Assembly (NCBI GenBank): GCA_036267875.1
Contig: DATAVE010000117.1
Coordinates: forward strand, 43,293 to 107,292
DNA from: DASZTV01 sp036267875
Lineage (GTDB): Bacteria; Actinomycetota; Actinomycetes; JAFAQI01
Reading direction: 5' to 3'
DNA: 64,000 bases
This document shows, in pieces, positions 43,178 to 51,173 of this stretch. The notes under the pieces were generated by a model. It worked only from the letters and a program-made list of their open reading frames with translations, searched no databases and was not told the origin of the DNA. The number at the start of each line of letters is the position of its first letter. The first letter of the stretch is position 1. Position numbers and translations under genes: made by a program.

Positions 43178-43558
43178 CTAAGACGCGAGCTGGCTCTGTA
43201 GTTCCGCCGTGTCGTAGTAGTCGCGCATCGCGGAGATCCTGCCGTCGCCGTCGAGCTCAACGACGCTCGCCCAATGCAGGGACACCGGCTTGCCGCCGAT
43301 CCTCATGCTGTCGATTCGCTCGTTGAACACTGAGGACTCCGTGGAGACCATCCAGCGGATCTCGTAGGAGAAGTCGGCGAAGATCCCGGCCTGCCGCTCG
43401 AACTCCGCGGTGATGGCGGCGGTGCCGATCACCGGATCCTTCCAAGCGCTGACGTGATAGGTCGCGTCAGGCGCGAAGGTCTCGACCGCCGTCTTGATGT
43501 CTTTCGCAGCGATCGCGTCGAGCAGCGCGCGCACGGTCTGCTCCTGAGGTGTGCTCAT
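43178..43558 (-). CDS. Limonene-1,2-epoxide-hydrolase-like NTF2-fold protein
   Basis: 126 aa, the length of the small epoxide hydrolases. NERIDSMRIGGKPV supplies the Arg-x-Asp pair and AMRDYYDT the second Asp, matching the Arg-Asp-Asp arrangement of limonene-1,2-epoxide hydrolase. So epoxide ring opening is a reasonable call, with other NTF2-fold reactions as the alternative. ATG lies within the stop of the lipoprotein gene (ATGA), an unusual partner for such an enzyme. Confidence 0.75.
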   Translation of the reverse strand: MSTPQEQTVRALLDAIAAKDIKTAVETFAPDATYHVSAWKDPVIGTAAITAEFERQAGIFADFSYEIRWMVSTESSVFNERIDSMRIGGKPVSLHWASVVELDGDGRISAMRDYYDTAELQSQLAS

Positions 43559-45051
43559 GGCTCTTTGCAGAATCGTTTGCCGTTGTTCGGGGTGTAGAAC
43601 TTCCCGTTGTCCATGCCCATGTTGTACCAACAGACCACCGGAGGCGCCGGCTTGCCCGGGTAGTAGCTGATCGACCCGGTCAGCCCGCCGACGTCGTAGT
43701 TGCGCACCTTGTCCAGGGCAGTCGTGATGTCGGCGCTGGTGATCGTCTCCTTGTCCGGCCAGAAGGTCGAGGAGTAGGCGAAGATCTGAGCGGAGGTCCA
43801 ACCCTGCACCGGCGTGCCGATCGGGCTCAGCCCTGGCGCGTACTGACGGATCACCTGGTTCATCAGCGTGATCTGCGGATTACCCGTCGTCGTCCACGGC
43901 TCCACGATGCTGTCGAAGATGACGCCGTTGAGGTTCGTGTCACTGGTGTCGTCCGGTATGACGACGCTGGCCACGGTGCCTAGCTTGCCGGCATAGCCGG
44001 CCGCCCGACAGTTGGCAGCAGCGCGGTGGATGCTGTTGGGATCCAGGACGATGATGAGGAACGTGGCGCCGGCACGCTTTGCGCCGAGACACTGGGACGT
44101 GAAGGATGGCGCGGTGAGCGACGCGCTGGCCGAGTAGACGAGGTGCATCCCCTCGTTTGCGATGTCAGCTTTCCCCTGCGCGCTCCCGAAGATCGAGCAC
44201 GCCGACGCCTCGATGCAGTAGATGAGCGCGACGTGCGAGCGCTGCGACGGTGTCAGCTGGCTCGGCAGGCCCGCGTAGCTGGCGTAGATCGCCCACTTGC
44301 CCGAGGACATCTGCGGGAAGAAGTTCGGGTAGTCGTTGTAGAAGTCGTCTGCGCCCTCCGAGCCGACCACCGGGATGTGGTGGGAGATCAGATAGTTCTC
44401 ACCGCCCGTCGCCGCGAGCGGCGCGTTGTTGTAGACGAATGCCGCGACATGGTCTTGTTCGACGAGTTGCTGGGTGAGGGCCGCGTTCTCGGAGGGCTCG
44501 GCGCCGTCATCGGCCTTGATGAACTTGATGGGATGACAGCGCAGGCCGCCCAGCGAGTTCACGTAGCCCGCCCACGCCGCTACGGTCGAGGCTCCGCCGG
44601 CGACCGCTGCACCTGCGAGCCCGGACTGCTCCCCGACGCTGCCGATGATCACCGGTGCCTTCTGCGCCGCACACTTCTCGACGCCGGGGACGAGACTGTT
44701 CGTCGCGGTGGCGGATCCGCCGGTCGTCGTGCTTGTGGACCCTGTTGTCGGCCCAGTCGTCGATCCGCCGGTAGTCGCGCCGACGGTCGGGCTGCCGCTG
44801 CCCGCCGCGGTAGCGCCGCCGGTCGAGCCCGCGCCGCCGGTCGCGGTCGCGCCGCCACCACCACCGGTGGTCGCCACCGTGGACGGAGCGGTGATCGTGC
44901 CGGGCGCCTGGGTCGCGCTGACGACGGCGGAGCCGCGCAGCGCGTTCTCGAGTGCGGCGTGGGAGCGCCGGCTGCCGCATGCGGACAGCGCCAGGACGCC
45001 GAGGATCGCGATGATCGCCAGCGACCGGCGCCGCTTACCAAACAGGTGCAT
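43555..45051 (-). CDS. Branched-chain-type ABC substrate-binding lipoprotein
   Basis: 498-aa periplasmic-binding-protein-type lipoprotein. Signal peptide with lipobox LSAC at residues 22-25 (GVLALSAC), then a low-complexity Ala/Gly/Ser/Thr linker of about 80 residues, then a type I binding domain: APVIIGSVGEQSGLAG, DGAEPSENAALTQQLV and CLGAKRAGATFLIIVLDP. ATG at 45051 has GGGAG before it. No permease or ATPase gene is adjacent; the one permease set lies at 57846-61660. It could bind a hydrophobic carboxylate or serve as a sensor. Confidence 0.88.
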   Translation of the reverse strand: MHLFGKRRRSLAIIAILGVLALSACGSRRSHAALENALRGSAVVSATQAPGTITAPSTVATTGGGGGATATGGAGSTGGATAAGSGSPTVGATTGGSTTGPTTGSTSTTTGGSATATNSLVPGVEKCAAQKAPVIIGSVGEQSGLAGAAVAGGASTVAAWAGYVNSLGGLRCHPIKFIKADDGAEPSENAALTQQLVEQDHVAAFVYNNAPLAATGGENYLISHHIPVVGSEGADDFYNDYPNFFPQMSSGKWAIYASYAGLPSQLTPSQRSHVALIYCIEASACSIFGSAQGKADIANEGMHLVYSASASLTAPSFTSQCLGAKRAGATFLIIVLDPNSIHRAAANCRAAGYAGKLGTVASVVIPDDTSDTNLNGVIFDSIVEPWTTTGNPQITLMNQVIRQYAPGLSPIGTPVQGWTSAQIFAYSSTFWPDKETITSADITTALDKVRNYDVGGLTGSISYYPGKPAPPVVCWYNMGMDNGKFYTPNNGKRFCKEP

Positions 45052-45153
45052 GAGGACTCCCGATGCTGCCCAAGGATCGATCGCGGGGCAATGGCCCACG
45101 CAATATACTTAACTTGTCTATAGGTATCGCGCGCGGGACGCCGTCACGCTCTC

Positions 45154-45348
45154 CTACCGGTCAAGTGTGACCGCCTGTTCCGGGCACGCGGCGACCGCAA
45201 GCTCCACCGACCCGAGCTGTGCGTCGGTCACCGAACCGTCCCCGATGACCTGGCCGTATCCCGCGTCGTCGTCGGTGAAGACCTCGGGCGCCGTCACGTA
45301 ACAACGGCCGTGCCCGCTGCATCGAGCGTGGTCGATCGAGACCCTCAT
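45154..45348 (-). CDS. 3Fe-4S ferredoxin of P450 type
   Basis: 64-aa single-cluster ferredoxin: ARCSGHGRCYVTAPEVF carries C-x2-H-x2-C instead of the four-cysteine run, so a 3Fe-4S cluster, and VAACPEQAVTL carries the last cysteine. Small ferredoxins of this pattern feed electrons to actinobacterial P450s. ATG at 45348 lies in the stop of the P450 gene (ATGA), a firm functional link. Confidence 0.93.
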   Translation of the reverse strand: MRVSIDHARCSGHGRCYVTAPEVFTDDDAGYGQVIGDGSVTDAQLGSVELAVAACPEQAVTLDR

Positions 45349-46529
45349 CGGATCGCTGCCGCAGCGAAGACGAGTGGCAGGTGCTTTAGGTGGAAGGTGC
45401 CCGAGGGCCAGGCGATCTCCGGCTCGAATCCTGGCGCGATCTGGTAGTCCGGGACCAGCTTGTGAAACTCCTCCGCGATGATCCGCAGCTCCCGGCGAGC
45501 GAGGTGTGAGCCGAGGCATCGGTGGTTGCCGCCACCGAAAGCGCGATGACCTTTGTCGGCCTGGTCGAGATCGACCGAGTCGGCCTGCGGGAAGGTGTCG
45601 CTGTCGCGGTTGATGGTCCCGAGGCAGAGCATCACCAACGAGTCGGCCGGGATAGTCACGCCACACACCTCTACCTCGCAAGTGGTCACCCGCGGTGTCA
45701 TAGGGGCGGGCGGCTCGAGGCGTAGCACCTCCTCGATCATCGGCTGGACGAGGCTGTTGTCCGCGATGATGCGTTTGCGCAGCTCGGGATCGCGAGCGAG
45801 CTCGTGCATCATGAACCCGATCATTGCGGTCACGGTGTCGAGCCCGGCGAGTACGAACAGGAAGCACAACCCGAGGACCTCTTCCTCGGTCCACGCCTCG
45901 TCGCCTTCGATCGAAAGAATCCGCGAGAGCATGTCGTCCCCGGGCTTTGCGCGTTTGTCCGCGATGCAGGTTTGCAGGTACCCGAACAATGCGAGGGCGT
46001 TCTCGACCAGCTCCGGCGACAGATCTTCCAGGGTCTGGCCCGAGTTCTCGATGATCGTCTCAGCCCATTGGATGAACTGGTCGCGATCGGCCAGTGGCAG
46101 GCCGAAGACAGTGAGAAATACCTGCGTGGGGTAGAGGCGAGCGAGGTCATCCACAATGTCGCACTCGCCACGATCGATGAAGGCCTGGATCAGCTCGCGT
46201 GCCTGCGCCCGCAACGCCTCGTCCATCTCGTTGATGACTTTGGGGGCGAGCATCGGGTCGAGGACCCGTCGGTAGCGGGCGTGATCAGGCGGGTCGATCG
46301 CTATCGGGATCAGGGTGACCGGGCTGCCGAGCTGGTCGAACGCCTTCGCCGATGAGAACAGGTCAGGGTTGCGATGGGCGTACTGCACGGCTTCGGGGCT
46401 CGTGAGGATCCAAGTGCCGTTGGCCGCCTGGAACACCTCGCCCGCGTCGCGCACCCACCGCCAGCCGTCGGTGCGGCTCTTCGCCATCGGGGCGTTGGTG
46501 AAGTCGAACTCGCTTACCGTCTCGCTCAT
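45345..46529 (-). CDS. Cytochrome P450
   Basis: 394-aa soluble P450. Heme motif AFGGGNHRCLGSHLARRE with Cys338, I-helix VLAGLDTVTAMIG, which has Asp-Thr in place of the more usual Asp-Thr-Thr, and ExxR in EEVLRLEPP. Co-translated with its ferredoxin. ATG at 46529 has GAGG 7 nt upstream. Divergent from the EthD-like gene with 116 bases between, and an imperfect inverted repeat TACCT/AGGTA (46574-46596) is in that gap. Confidence 0.95.
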   Translation of the reverse strand: MSETVSEFDFTNAPMAKSRTDGWRWVRDAGEVFQAANGTWILTSPEAVQYAHRNPDLFSSAKAFDQLGSPVTLIPIAIDPPDHARYRRVLDPMLAPKVINEMDEALRAQARELIQAFIDRGECDIVDDLARLYPTQVFLTVFGLPLADRDQFIQWAETIIENSGQTLEDLSPELVENALALFGYLQTCIADKRAKPGDDMLSRILSIEGDEAWTEEEVLGLCFLFVLAGLDTVTAMIGFMMHELARDPELRKRIIADNSLVQPMIEEVLRLEPPAPMTPRVTTCEVEVCGVTIPADSLVMLCLGTINRDSDTFPQADSVDLDQADKGHRAFGGGNHRCLGSHLARRELRIIAEEFHKLVPDYQIAPGFEPEIAWPSGTFHLKHLPLVFAAAAIR

Positions 46530-46645
46530 GCGGCCTCACATCGCCGGTGGCTATACAGGTGACATCGTCAAATTACCTAGACGATACTGCCAGGTAGCAA
46601 CGTGACAGCCAACGGTCATCTGGCGCTCTGCTGAGAGGGGTCACT

Positions 46646-47002
46646 GTGTCCGACAGCCTGTTCTTCGTGTTGTCCAATCCCGTGGACGGCGCCGAGGATG
46701 CGTTCAACAAGTGGTACGACGAGACACATGTCCATGAGGTGCTGGCGGTCCCGGGGATCAGCACCGCCCAGCGCTACATGCTGAAGCCGCACGAGCTTCC
46801 GGCGAACGATCTCGCCGACATTCCACCGCCGGCCCACGGCTACCTTGCGGTCTACGAGGTCGCCGCGGAGCCGGCGACGGTGATGACCGAGTTCATGGCG
46901 CGGCTCGGGTCGGGCGCAATGACGTTGTCGCCGGCTCTTGACCTCGCGACGGTGACGATGGGCTTCTGGGAGCCGCGCGGACCACGACTCGAGTCCCCCT
47001 GA
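46646..47002 (+). CDS. Dimeric alpha/beta-barrel (EthD/DUF4286-like) protein
   Basis: 118 aa. SLFFVLSNPVDGAEDAFNKW then YDETHVHEVLAVPGI shows the first strand and the acidic-histidine helix of EthD-like barrels; MGFWEPRGP ends the chain. GTG with GAGAGGGG upstream. Small barrel enzymes of this kind handle aromatic or polyketide rings; no catalytic residues are assigned. First gene of the rightward run to the fused ACAD. Confidence 0.75.
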   Translation: MSDSLFFVLSNPVDGAEDAFNKWYDETHVHEVLAVPGISTAQRYMLKPHELPANDLADIPPPAHGYLAVYEVAAEPATVMTEFMARLGSGAMTLSPALDLATVTMGFWEPRGPRLESP

Positions 47003-47004
47003 CG

Positions 47005-47416
47005 ATGGCCCGGACGTCTCGCGCCTGGCCCTGCGCCGGAGCCGCGGTCATTGCGCTCGCCATCTACAGCTATGCGTCTTGGATTGCGACCGGCCAGGCC
47101 CATCGGGTTCCTGTTCATGGCGGCGTGGGCGTCGGTGCTGTGCTTCGAGGTCGCCATGGAGCTGATCGCCGTTCGTACCCAGCTGGTGGCGTATCCGTCG
47201 GTGATCCACGATCTGAGCTTGTGGGCCGGGGCCCGCTACCAACTGCCGGTCTACGAGATGGTCGCCTGGTCGTTGGTCCTCACCGTTCCGGGCTGGTTGC
47301 GTCATCGCCACTGTCGGGAAACGACCGCACCACGGGGCCGGTGCGTCACCGCAAGGCGAGCGCTTGCGATCGTCGGTCTGGTCAACGTCGCCCCGGTCCG
47401 GACGTGCCGATCGTGA
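47005..47416 (+). pseudogene. AveC-like spirocyclase-family remnant
   Basis: Two fragments in different frames. Frame 47005: RAWPCAGAAVIALAIYSY resembles the N-terminal membrane segment of AveC-like proteins. Frame 47051 (from about 47090): GFLFMAAWASVLCFEVAMEL and GARYQLPVYEMVAWS, then RALAIVGLVN, resemble the C-terminal third of the family. The middle of the protein is missing and the frames do not join, so a deletion plus frameshift fits. The match is from memory of the family pattern and needs a profile search. This is the only intergenic stretch over 300 bases. Confidence 0.5.
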
Positions 47417-47477
47417 CGAGATAGCGACCGATGGAGCAGATAGTCAAATGACACCCGACCGTCGTGACGGAGGATGA

Positions 47478-49610
47478 GTGGCACTCGCAATCACACCCGA
47501 ACACCGCGCTCTGGCCGAGGTCGCCGACGCGGTGCTTTCCGATCACGCCGCGCTCAGCGATGCGCGCCGGGCGCTCAACCGTGTGCTCGATGGCAGGCCT
47601 GGCTACTGGCGCGATGCGTGTGACCTTGGCTGGTGGGGTCTGCATGTCGCCGAGGCGGTAGGCGGGAGTGGCCAGACGTTCGCCGAGACGGCGATCGTGC
47701 TCGAGCGGCTTGGTCGCCAGTGCGCTCCGCTGGACCCGCTCGCAACTGTCGTCGCGACGTCGGTCGCTCCTGACCGGTTGCTCCCGTCGCTGTGCGATGG
47801 CTCGCTCGACGCCGGTGTCGCGCTGGCGGGGCAGGCACAGCGCGATGGAACCGAGCTGTCGGGCTCATGGCCCGTCGTCGTCGGTCGCGACTCGTCCGCG
47901 CTGTTGCTCCTCGTCGTGGGCGAGGACGTCGCGGTCGTCGAGGATCTGAGCTGCTGCACTGTCGCGGCGGTCGACCACGCGCTCGATCCCGGACTCCCTC
48001 TCGTGCACGTGACCGCGCGCGGCGCCCGCGTCGAGGAGCTGCTGGTCGGTGCTGCACCAGTGCTGCGCCGCTTCGCGGCCTTGTCGGCTGCGGCGATCGC
48101 CGTGGGTGGGATGCAGACCTGCCTGGAGGCTGCCGTTGCCTACGTGGGAGTGCGCGAACAGTTCGGCCGGCCGGTGGGCAGCTTCCAGGCTGTGAAGCAC
48201 CATTGCGCCAACCTGCTCGTGTCGACGGAGCTGTCCAGCGCGGCGGTATGGGACGCGGCCCGGCTCTCGGACGAGACGCCCGAGTCCCAGCTCGCGACGG
48301 CGGTCGCGGCGTCGGTCGCGCTTCCGGCGTTCGTGTCGGCGGCGCAGCAGAACATCCAGCTGCACGGCGGGATCGGCTACACCTGGGAGCACGACGCACA
48401 TCTCTACCTGCGGCGGGCGACGGCTCTCGCGGCGGTGTTCGGTCCCGCCGAACGCGCCGCGCACGCGGTCTACGACCGATACGCCGCCGGGGTGCGGAGG
48501 TCGCCGTCGGTCGACCTTCCACCGGAGGCGGAAGGGTTTCGCGGCGAGGCGCGCCTGTTCCTCGAGACCTGGCGGGCAGCCGTGCCCGAGCAGCGGCAAC
48601 CGCTGGCGGCGCGAGCCGGATACCTCGTGCCGCACTGGCCGCAGCCCTACGGCCGGGGTGCAGGCGCCGTCGAGCAGCTCGTGCTGGAGGAGGAGCTGAG
48701 CGAGCTGCCGCGGCAGAGCCTCGGCCTCGGCGAGTGGGTTCTCCCCACGATCCTGCAGCACGGAACGCAGGAGCAGCGTGACCGCTATCTGTGGCCAAGC
48801 CTGGAGGGCACGCTGCGATGGTGTCAGCTGTTCAGCGAACCCGGCGCAGGATCCGACGCCGCTGCAGTGGCGACTCGCGCACATCGGGTCGAAGGAGGGT
48901 GGGTCGTCAACGGCCAGAAGGTGTGGACGAGCGAAGCCCATATGTGTCAGATGGGTCTCGCCACGGTGCGTACCGACCCGAAGGCGACGACTCATGCCGG
49001 GATCACTGCGATGGCGATCGACCTGTCCGCGGCAGGGGTCGACGTCAGGCCACTGACCGAGATCACCGGCGAGACGCTGTTCAACGAGGTGTTTCTCGAC
49101 GAGGTGTTCGTCCCGGACGGCGACGTCATCGGTGCTCTGGGTGGGGGTTGGAAGGTCGCGCTTTCGACGCTTGCCAACGAGCGCCTCTCGATCGGGGCCA
49201 ACCCCGTCACCCTCGAGGCCGAGGCACTTCTCGCGCTGCTCTCCCGTCATGCTTGCGTCGACGACGGAATCCTGCGCGAGATCGGCGGACTGCTCGCGGA
49301 GGCACAGGCGCTGAAGGCCCTCAACCTGCGTCAGCTCGAACGGGTGATGTCCGACGGCCCGCCAGGCGTCGAGGGGAACATCGCGAAGCTGCTCGCCGGC
49401 GAACATGCGCAGCGGGTCGTGAACCTCGGAGCGCGGATTGCGGGAGCAGCTCTCGTGACGGGTGCCGAGCCCGAGTGGGCACACGACTATCTGTTCGCCC
49501 GCTGCCTGACGATCGCGGGCGGCACGTCGGAGGTCGTGCGGACGCAGATCGCCGAGCGAATCCTCGGCCTGCCGCGGGAGCCGCGGGTGGTCCGGGAGGT
49601 GGCGTCGTGA
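47478..49610 (+). CDS. Fused beta-alpha acyl-CoA dehydrogenase (FadE34/ChsE3-like)
   Basis: 710-aa double ACAD. N-terminal half (about 1-330) is beta-type: REQFGRPVGSFQAVKHHC and NIQLHGGIGYTWEHDAH, no helix-G glutamate. C-terminal half (about 350-710) is alpha-type: LFSEPGAGSDAAAVATRA, NGQKVWTSEAH, predicted base Glu568 in STLANERLSIG, and TIAGGTSEVVRTQIAERI. Length and order match FadE34 (ChsE3), the cholesterol side-chain dehydrogenase of Mycobacterium. GTG start with GGAGG 4-7 nt upstream. Coupled by the GTGA overlap to the thiolase-like gene. Acts on a ring-bearing acyl-CoA by inference. Confidence 0.93.
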   Translation: MALAITPEHRALAEVADAVLSDHAALSDARRALNRVLDGRPGYWRDACDLGWWGLHVAEAVGGSGQTFAETAIVLERLGRQCAPLDPLATVVATSVAPDRLLPSLCDGSLDAGVALAGQAQRDGTELSGSWPVVVGRDSSALLLLVVGEDVAVVEDLSCCTVAAVDHALDPGLPLVHVTARGARVEELLVGAAPVLRRFAALSAAAIAVGGMQTCLEAAVAYVGVREQFGRPVGSFQAVKHHCANLLVSTELSSAAVWDAARLSDETPESQLATAVAASVALPAFVSAAQQNIQLHGGIGYTWEHDAHLYLRRATALAAVFGPAERAAHAVYDRYAAGVRRSPSVDLPPEAEGFRGEARLFLETWRAAVPEQRQPLAARAGYLVPHWPQPYGRGAGAVEQLVLEEELSELPRQSLGLGEWVLPTILQHGTQEQRDRYLWPSLEGTLRWCQLFSEPGAGSDAAAVATRAHRVEGGWVVNGQKVWTSEAHMCQMGLATVRTDPKATTHAGITAMAIDLSAAGVDVRPLTEITGETLFNEVFLDEVFVPDGDVIGALGGGWKVALSTLANERLSIGANPVTLEAEALLALLSRHACVDDGILREIGGLLAEAQALKALNLRQLERVMSDGPPGVEGNIAKLLAGEHAQRVVNLGARIAGAALVTGAEPEWAHDYLFARCLTIAGGTSEVVRTQIAERILGLPREPRVVREVAS

Positions 49611-50743
49611 GCGTCGCGGTCGTGGGGATCGGTCGTACCGCGTTCACAAAGGCGTCGGGTCGCACGACACGGGCGATGGCGGCCGAGGCCACCCGGTCAG
49701 CCCTCGTCGACGCGGGGCTTTCGCCGTCGGACGTCGACGGGATGACGACGTACCAGGTCAACGACTCCTGCCAACCGATAGACGTCGCGTGGGCGATCGG
49801 AATCGATGAGCTCGCCTGGGCCAACTCGATGTACGCCGGCGGCAACGCCGTCGCCGACCAGGTGGCGACCGCCGCGGCCGTCATCGAGGCCGGGATGTGT
49901 GACGTCGTGGTGGTCTACCGGTCGCTCAACGGTCGGTCCGGACATCGGTTCGGCACGGTCGAGGGTCCGATCCGGATCGCCGACGGCCCGCAGTTCGACG
50001 CGCCATCGGGGTGGGTCGTTCCGCCGCAGTGGTTTGCGATGTGGGCGCGTCGGCATCAGCACGTCTACGGCTCGACCTGTGAGGATCTCGGGCAGATCGC
50101 GATCACTCAGCGCGCGCACGCGATACCGAACGAGCACGCCACCATGCGCACGCCCATGACGATGGCGGACTATCTCGCGGGTCGGTGGATCAACGAGCCG
50201 TTCCGGGTCTACGACTGCACGGCCGAAGTCGACGGCGCGGTCGCGATCGTGCTGGCTCGCAAGGATGTCGCGCAGGGATGCGCGAACCCGCCGGTGTGGC
50301 TGGTCGGATCCTCCAACTCGCAAAGCGGCGTTCCCTGGTCGCAGTGGGACGACCCGACCGAGATGTACGCGCGAAGTGCCGGCCCGAAGATCTGGGCGCG
50401 TACCGGTCTGTCACCCGCGGACATGGATGTGGCCTGCATGTACGACTGCTTCACCTACACCGTCATGGCCACGATGGAGGGCTATGGGTTCTGCGAGAAG
50501 GGCGGCGTTGGCGCGTTCTTTGCCGAGGGCCGCGCGACGTATGGCGGTGACGTCGTCGTGAACCCCCACGGCGGATTGCTCTCGGAGGGCTACATCCACG
50601 GACTTAACCACCACTACGAGGCGGCGTTGCAGCTTCGTGGTGCTGCCGCGTCCCGCCAGGTCGCCGACGCAAGGCTGGCGCTGGTGACGGCTGGTGGCGG
50701 TCCTTATGGCGGCGCCAACATCTACTCGAGGGACGAACCATGA
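49607..50743 (+). CDS. Thiolase-fold lipid-transfer-like protein
   Basis: 378 aa. No cysteine nucleophile motif (ANSMYAGGNAVADQV); NEAF equivalent is ACMYDCFTYTVMAT; region of the Ltp2 tyrosine is EGYIHGLNHHYEA, with Leu at the aligned position and a Tyr shifted upstream; the C-terminal motif is TAGGGPYGG. So it groups with the lipid-transfer/aldolase side of the thiolase family. Translationally coupled (GTGA) to the fused ACAD and (ATGA) to a DUF35 gene, which makes an aldolase-type complex likely. Confidence 0.87.
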   Translation: MSVAVVGIGRTAFTKASGRTTRAMAAEATRSALVDAGLSPSDVDGMTTYQVNDSCQPIDVAWAIGIDELAWANSMYAGGNAVADQVATAAAVIEAGMCDVVVVYRSLNGRSGHRFGTVEGPIRIADGPQFDAPSGWVVPPQWFAMWARRHQHVYGSTCEDLGQIAITQRAHAIPNEHATMRTPMTMADYLAGRWINEPFRVYDCTAEVDGAVAIVLARKDVAQGCANPPVWLVGSSNSQSGVPWSQWDDPTEMYARSAGPKIWARTGLSPADMDVACMYDCFTYTVMATMEGYGFCEKGGVGAFFAEGRATYGGDVVVNPHGGLLSEGYIHGLNHHYEAALQLRGAAASRQVADARLALVTAGGGPYGGANIYSRDEP

Positions 50744-51159
50744 CGGCTTCGACGTTCTCCGCGCCCATGCCCTTGCCCGATCCGGAGACCGAAGGCTTTT
50801 GGGCGGCGACCCGGGAAGGGCGCCTCACGATCTCCCGCTGTCAGTCGTGCCGGGTCTGGCAGCACCCACCCACCGAGAACTGCCGGCGCTGCGGCGGCGC
50901 ATCGACCTTCGAACCCGTCAGTGGCCGGGGCACCGTCTACAGCTTCATCGTGATCCGCCAGGCCACCGTGCCGGGCCGCCGACCGCCGTACGTCGTCGCC
51001 CTTGTCGAGCTCGAGGAGCAGGCGGGCCTGCGACTGTCGGCGACGGTGCTTGCCGAACCCGACGCCGTACGGGTCGGTATGCCGGTGCAGGCCCTCCTCG
51101 AGCCGGTCTCCGACGACGGCGAGTTCATCGCGCCGAGCTTCGTGCCCTCCGACGGCTGA
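50740..51159 (+). CDS. DUF35/OB-fold zinc-ribbon protein
   Basis: 139-aa partner of the preceding thiolase-like protein. Zinc ribbon SRCQSCRVWQHPPTENC RRCGG with four cysteines, then an OB-fold (GRGTVYSFIVIRQATVPG). ATG overlaps the thiolase stop (ATGA), matching the DUF35-thiolase complexes seen in steroid degradation. Ends 14 bases before the stop of the opposing SDR. Confidence 0.9.
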   Translation: MTASTFSAPMPLPDPETEGFWAATREGRLTISRCQSCRVWQHPPTENCRRCGGASTFEPVSGRGTVYSFIVIRQATVPGRRPPYVVALVELEEQAGLRLSATVLAEPDAVRVGMPVQALLEPVSDDGEFIAPSFVPSDG

Positions 51160-51173
51160 GGCGCGCAGAAGAG

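Noticed and set aside
44645..45112. Pro/Val-rich plus-strand frame over the lipoprotein linker
   Set aside because: Arises from the repeated Gly/Thr/Ser codons of the linker read in antisense.
47865..49484. 539-codon minus-strand frame across the fused ACAD
   Set aside because: Shadow of the ACAD gene; no ribosome site and no recognisable domain.
48791..49606. Upstream extension of the thiolase-like gene frame at 49607
   Set aside because: Lies inside the ACAD coding sequence in another frame with Arg-rich composition; the GTG at 49607 in the GTGA overlap is the natural start.
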